A DNA stretch of 64,000 nucleotides from an uncultured Dorea sp. (GTDB lineage Bacteria > Bacillota > Clostridia > Lachnospirales > Lachnospiraceae): assembly GCA_910577685.1 (NCBI GenBank), contig CAJTOH010000011.1, positions 34,508 to 98,507 on the forward strand, written 5' to 3'. A program made the position numbers and the translations under genes. The notes under the pieces were generated by a model, which did no database searches, was not told the origin of the DNA, and worked only from the letters and a program-made list of their open reading frames with translations. Of this stretch, positions 61,420 to 64,000 are shown piece after piece (position 1 is the stretch's first letter; each line of letters opens with the position of its first letter).

Positions 61420-63315
61420 TTAATACTTCGCCATATCGTCTACAAAAGGATCGTTGTTTACCGGCGTCTTTGGAGCAGGAGCCGGTACGACTACCGTATC
61501 AGAAACCGGTGCGATCGGCGTTGCCGGTGTAAACGGCGCAGACGGCGTATACGGCGCTGGCTCTATGGACGGAGCGGAAACCGGAATCGGATCGGGAATC
61601 GGATCAGGCGCTGCCGGTGCAACAGGCGTCATAGGGCCGGCCATCTTCTTCAGACGGAAACGTCCTACCAAACTCTTAAGCAGGCTGGACTGACTGTAAA
61701 GTTCTTCGCTGGCAGCCGCGCTCTCCTGCGCTGTAGCGGAGTTCGTCTGAATAACGGAAGAAATCTGATCGATACCAAGAGTAACCTGTTGGATTCCTTC
61801 TGCCTGCATGTCGGACGCCTCTGTGATAGCAGCCATATTCTCTGAGATCTTCTGTGCGCTCGATACAACCTTCAGAAGAGATTCCTGCGTATCCGACGCG
61901 ATCTGATTACCCTCGGATACTGCGGTGAGAGAATGGCTGATCAGCGCTGTCGTATCCTTTGCGGCTTCCTGACTCTTAGAAGCAAGGCTTCTTACTTCAT
62001 CTGCAACAACTGCGAATCCCTTGCCTGCTTCTCCTGCACGGGCGGCCTCAACAGCGGCGTTCAATGCAAGAATATTGGTCTGGAATGCAATATCTTCTAT
62101 TGTCTTAATAATCTTCTCGATCTCGCTGGAACAATCATTGATTCTTGTCATGGCAGTCATCATGGATTCCATCATCTTGTTGCTGTTGTCGATCTCTCCG
62201 ACGGTCAGACCCATCAGATCATTGACGTCGCGCGCATTATGCGCTGTCTTGTTGACCTTGTCGGATAGTTCGTTAAGCGTTGCAACAAGCTCTTCCACGG
62301 AACTCGCCTGTTCCGTAGCTCCTTGGCTAAGCGCCTGGGCTCCGCTGGATACCTGTTCGGATCCTTCTGCAACCTGATCGGACGCCTGATGAAGCTGGCT
62401 CATGGCGTCGTTCAGAGACTCGATAATCTTACCGCAGGAACGCTTAAGGGACTGAAAATCTCCAAGGTATTCCATATCCATCTCAACGGACAGGTCTCCA
62501 TCTGCAAGCGCTCCAAGCCTCTGGCTGATATGCTCAATGTAACTGGACATCATCTTAACCAAAGAACGCAGGTTATCGGCAAGTCCGCCTAACTCATCGT
62601 TGGATTCGTATGTAACATTCGTATGCATATTACCTTTGGCCATCTCTTTTACAGCGTCTTCAATCTCTAAAATCGGAGAGGTAAGGCTCTTGGTAAGGCG
62701 GAGTGCAAGAATACAAATTACAATAAGACTGAAAACGGCGACGCCGATTAACAGGAGGGAACATCCTTTCTTTGTCTCATGGCCTTCTTCGTAGAACAGC
62801 TCGGCATTCGTCTCGGCTCTGGCGATAATGGCGTCGATCGCTTCCTGAAATTCAATGCCGGCATCGGCATATTCGCCGTTCAATACGGCAAGAGCCTGAT
62901 TCCCCTGATGGGCTTCAAGGTAAGATAACGACTTCTCTCTGGCTGATTTTAACTTGGACGCGGCATCCAAAGCGGCCGCTACTAACGCGTCGTCAGAGCC
63001 GTAAACTTCCGTCAGCTCCTCAAGATCATTAGACATGGTCTGGGCAAGTTCAGTAACCTGTCCGAGAAGCTCCTGCCTCTTTGCCTCATCTTCTGTTGTC
63101 AATGCTCGGAACATATTCAACTGATTCTGGCGGTTAGACGACTCGGCTTCCAGAGAATAACGAACCATAGGATAGGGATGATCGTAGAAATTCTCTAATC
63201 CTTTGATAACCCTTCCGAGTCCGAAATTAGCTACGATGATGGAGATAATATAGAAAACCATCATAATACCAAATGAGAGGAGCAGCTTACTCCTCACCTT
63301 CAAGTTTCTAAACAC
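61420..63315 (-). CDS. Methyl-accepting chemotaxis protein
   Basis: 631 aa, start GTG 63315 with AGGAGG 8 bases upstream. TM1 is about residues 10-32 (LLLSFGIMMVFYIISIIVAN), then a periplasm-type four-helix sensor of about 155 residues, TM2 about 187-208 (LLLIGVAVFSLIVICILAL), HAMP about 209-260 and a second HAMP-like stretch (ISQRLGALADGDLSVEMDME). The signalling hairpin tip is IAFQTNILALNAAVEAARAG. The C-terminal 70 residues are Pro/Ala-rich (APYTPSAPFTPATPIAPV), a flexible tail ending FVDDMAKY. The ligand is unknown. It is the only chemotaxis gene here and is convergent with the glycan genes. Confidence 0.95.
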   Translation of the reverse strand: MFRNLKVRSKLLLSFGIMMVFYIISIIVANFGLGRVIKGLENFYDHPYPMVRYSLEAESSNRQNQLNMFRALTTEDEAKRQELLGQVTELAQTMSNDLEELTEVYGSDDALVAAALDAASKLKSAREKSLSYLEAHQGNQALAVLNGEYADAGIEFQEAIDAIIARAETNAELFYEEGHETKKGCSLLLIGVAVFSLIVICILALRLTKSLTSPILEIEDAVKEMAKGNMHTNVTYESNDELGGLADNLRSLVKMMSSYIEHISQRLGALADGDLSVEMDMEYLGDFQSLKRSCGKIIESLNDAMSQLHQASDQVAEGSEQVSSGAQALSQGATEQASSVEELVATLNELSDKVNKTAHNARDVNDLMGLTVGEIDNSNKMMESMMTAMTRINDCSSEIEKIIKTIEDIAFQTNILALNAAVEAARAGEAGKGFAVVADEVRSLASKSQEAAKDTTALISHSLTAVSEGNQIASDTQESLLKVVSSAQKISENMAAITEASDMQAEGIQQVTLGIDQISSVIQTNSATAQESAAASEELYSQSSLLKSLVGRFRLKKMAGPMTPVAPAAPDPIPDPIPVSAPSIEPAPYTPSAPFTPATPIAPVSDTVVVPAPAPKTPVNNDPFVDDMAKY

Positions 63316-63554
63316 GTTTCATTCCTCCTAGTAAATAAAATAGTAAAAACATAAAATAACGAGTAATATGCACTCTCTATTTTATAACGTTTTGATATAA
63401 AAGTAAATATCTGTTTGAAAAATAAGTTTTTTTGAAATTTTTACTTTATTCTGTTCTCGGAAAGTCGTATAATGGCATAAATTGTTAAAAAATTAGCCTA
63501 AAAAACCTTTTCAAAGCACGGGAGTTTGACAATTGAATAATCCAAAAAGTACTC
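63316..63554. other. Intergenic region upstream of the chemoreceptor
   Basis: AT-rich. It must contain the chemoreceptor promoter on the minus strand, but I find no convincing sigma-A or sigma-D pair. The stretch TTGACAATTGAATAATCC near 63527-63544 may be close to the left end of the insertion element that follows. Confidence 0.3.
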
Positions 63555-63581
63555 GCAGGTCGCACAAAACCTGCTTTTTTT
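63555..63581 (+). terminator. Terminator-like hairpin at the left end of the insertion element
   Basis: GCAGGT (63555-63560), loop CGCACAAA, ACCTGC (63569-63574), then seven T. Insertion elements often carry such a hairpin in front of the transposase gene to block transcription coming from outside. Confidence 0.7.
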
Positions 63582-63655
63582 GTGTCAATTAATTTGTTTT
63601 TATATATGTTATTTTATGTTATTGTATGGTATAATAGGATGAGGAGAGATGATAT

Positions 63656-64000
63656 ATGAATCTTCACATAACAAAATCTAAAAATGCAGAGTCTTTTTAT
63701 ATCTGCAAATCTTATGTAAAAGCAAATGGTAGCACTACTTCTACAATTGTACGCAAGCTGGGAACTTTAGAACAGCTTCTTCCTGAACATGGCCCTACAA
63801 GAGATGATGTCGTTGCATGGGCAAGAAATGAAGCAAAAATAGAGACTGAAAAATACAAAAAGGAAAATGAAGTAAAAACAGTATTGATTCCATTCCACGC
63901 TGACAGGCAATTAGATTATGGTAATCAGGCCTTCTTCCGCGGCGGCTATCTTTTTCTCCAATCCGTTTATTATCAGCTGCAAATGAATAAGATCTGCCGG
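63656..64000 (+). CDS. IS1634-like transposase, N-terminal part (cut by window end)
   Basis: 115 codons are visible from ATG 63656, with GAGGAG 9 bases upstream and TATAAT at 63630-63635 as a possible -10 box. The product begins MNLHITKSKNAESFYICKSY, then STIVRKLGTLEQLLPEHGPT and FHADRQLDYGNQAFFRGGYL. This is the characteristic N-terminus of IS1634/IS4-group transposases of clostridia. The catalytic DDE region lies beyond the window, so whether it is intact cannot be told. Confidence 0.85.
   Translation, partial: MNLHITKSKNAESFYICKSYVKANGSTTSTIVRKLGTLEQLLPEHGPTRDDVVAWARNEAKIETEKYKKENEVKTVLIPFHADRQLDYGNQAFFRGGYLFLQSVYYQLQMNKICR

Noticed and set aside
1..64000. CRISPR arrays, tRNA or rRNA genes
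   Set aside because: No regularly spaced direct repeats and no cloverleaf or rRNA-like sequence were noticed in reading the window; a covariance-model scan was not possible.

Overview
The window looks like a chromosomal piece of a motile Gram-positive clostridial bacterium, most likely a member of the Lachnospiraceae. The grounds are short flagellins of about 290 residues without a large variable domain, strong AGGAGG ribosome binding sites, frequent GTG/TTG starts, sigma-D-type flagellar promoters and a moderately low GC content that drops further (by eye) between about 11.5 and 43 kb. The genus cannot be fixed from the sequence alone.

Layout. 0-0.65 kb: end of a flagellar operon (FliK/YlqG-like C-terminus and an FlhB-tail-like protein). 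0.74-2.1 kb: first of three TagF-like (CDP-glycerol glycerophosphotransferase-like) paralogues. 2.46-8.64 kb: a two-gene RADAR anti-phage system (rdrA ATPase, rdrB adenosine deaminase) inserted next to that gene, with a MITE-like repeat just upstream. 8.96-43.1 kb: a long one-direction run of about 28 glycan genes. It contains a second TagF paralogue, cytidylyltransferase/LicD/LicC modules for CDP-activated phosphate substituents, a full Kdo set (kdsA, kdsD, kdsC and a CMP-ulosonate synthetase) bracketed by two DUF115/Maf-like proteins, a partial pseudaminate-like set (pseB, aminotransferase, SpsF-like, NeuB-like, GNAT), and many glycosyltransferases. Several decayed gene remnants lie between them. 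43.1-48.0 kb: a second defence block with an AAA-ATPase-like remnant, a TIR-domain protein translated directly behind an N6-methylase/specificity fusion with an altered catalytic motif (minus strand), a second copy of the MITE-like repeat, and a toxin-antitoxin-SecB-like chaperone operon with an ADP-ribosyltransferase toxin (CmdTAC-like). 48.1-61.4 kb: sugar isomerase-like proteins, a fucosyltransferase-like protein, three TPR-containing GT2 enzymes, two tandem flagellins and the third TagF paralogue. 61.4-63.3 kb: a chemoreceptor. 63.66 kb to the end: the start of an IS1634-like transposase.

How it fits together (inference). The non-defence genes form a flagellin glycosylation locus. The TPR-GT2 enzymes beside the flagellins and the DUF115/Maf-like proteins are the likely flagellin-modifying transferases. 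The Kdo and nonulosonate genes make CMP-activated acidic sugars. The LicC/LicD/TagD/TagF genes add phosphodiester-linked groups, reminiscent of C. difficile type A flagellin modification. A small Rossmann-like module is attached to ten otherwise unrelated proteins of the locus, with an eleventh decayed copy. Three defence systems are interleaved with this surface-variation locus, and the same repeat sits at the edge of both defence blocks.

The best candidates for something undescribed are the TIR plus inactivated-looking methylase pair, the Gram-positive CmdTAC-like operon, the Kdo pathway in a flagellin locus, and the shared Rossmann module.
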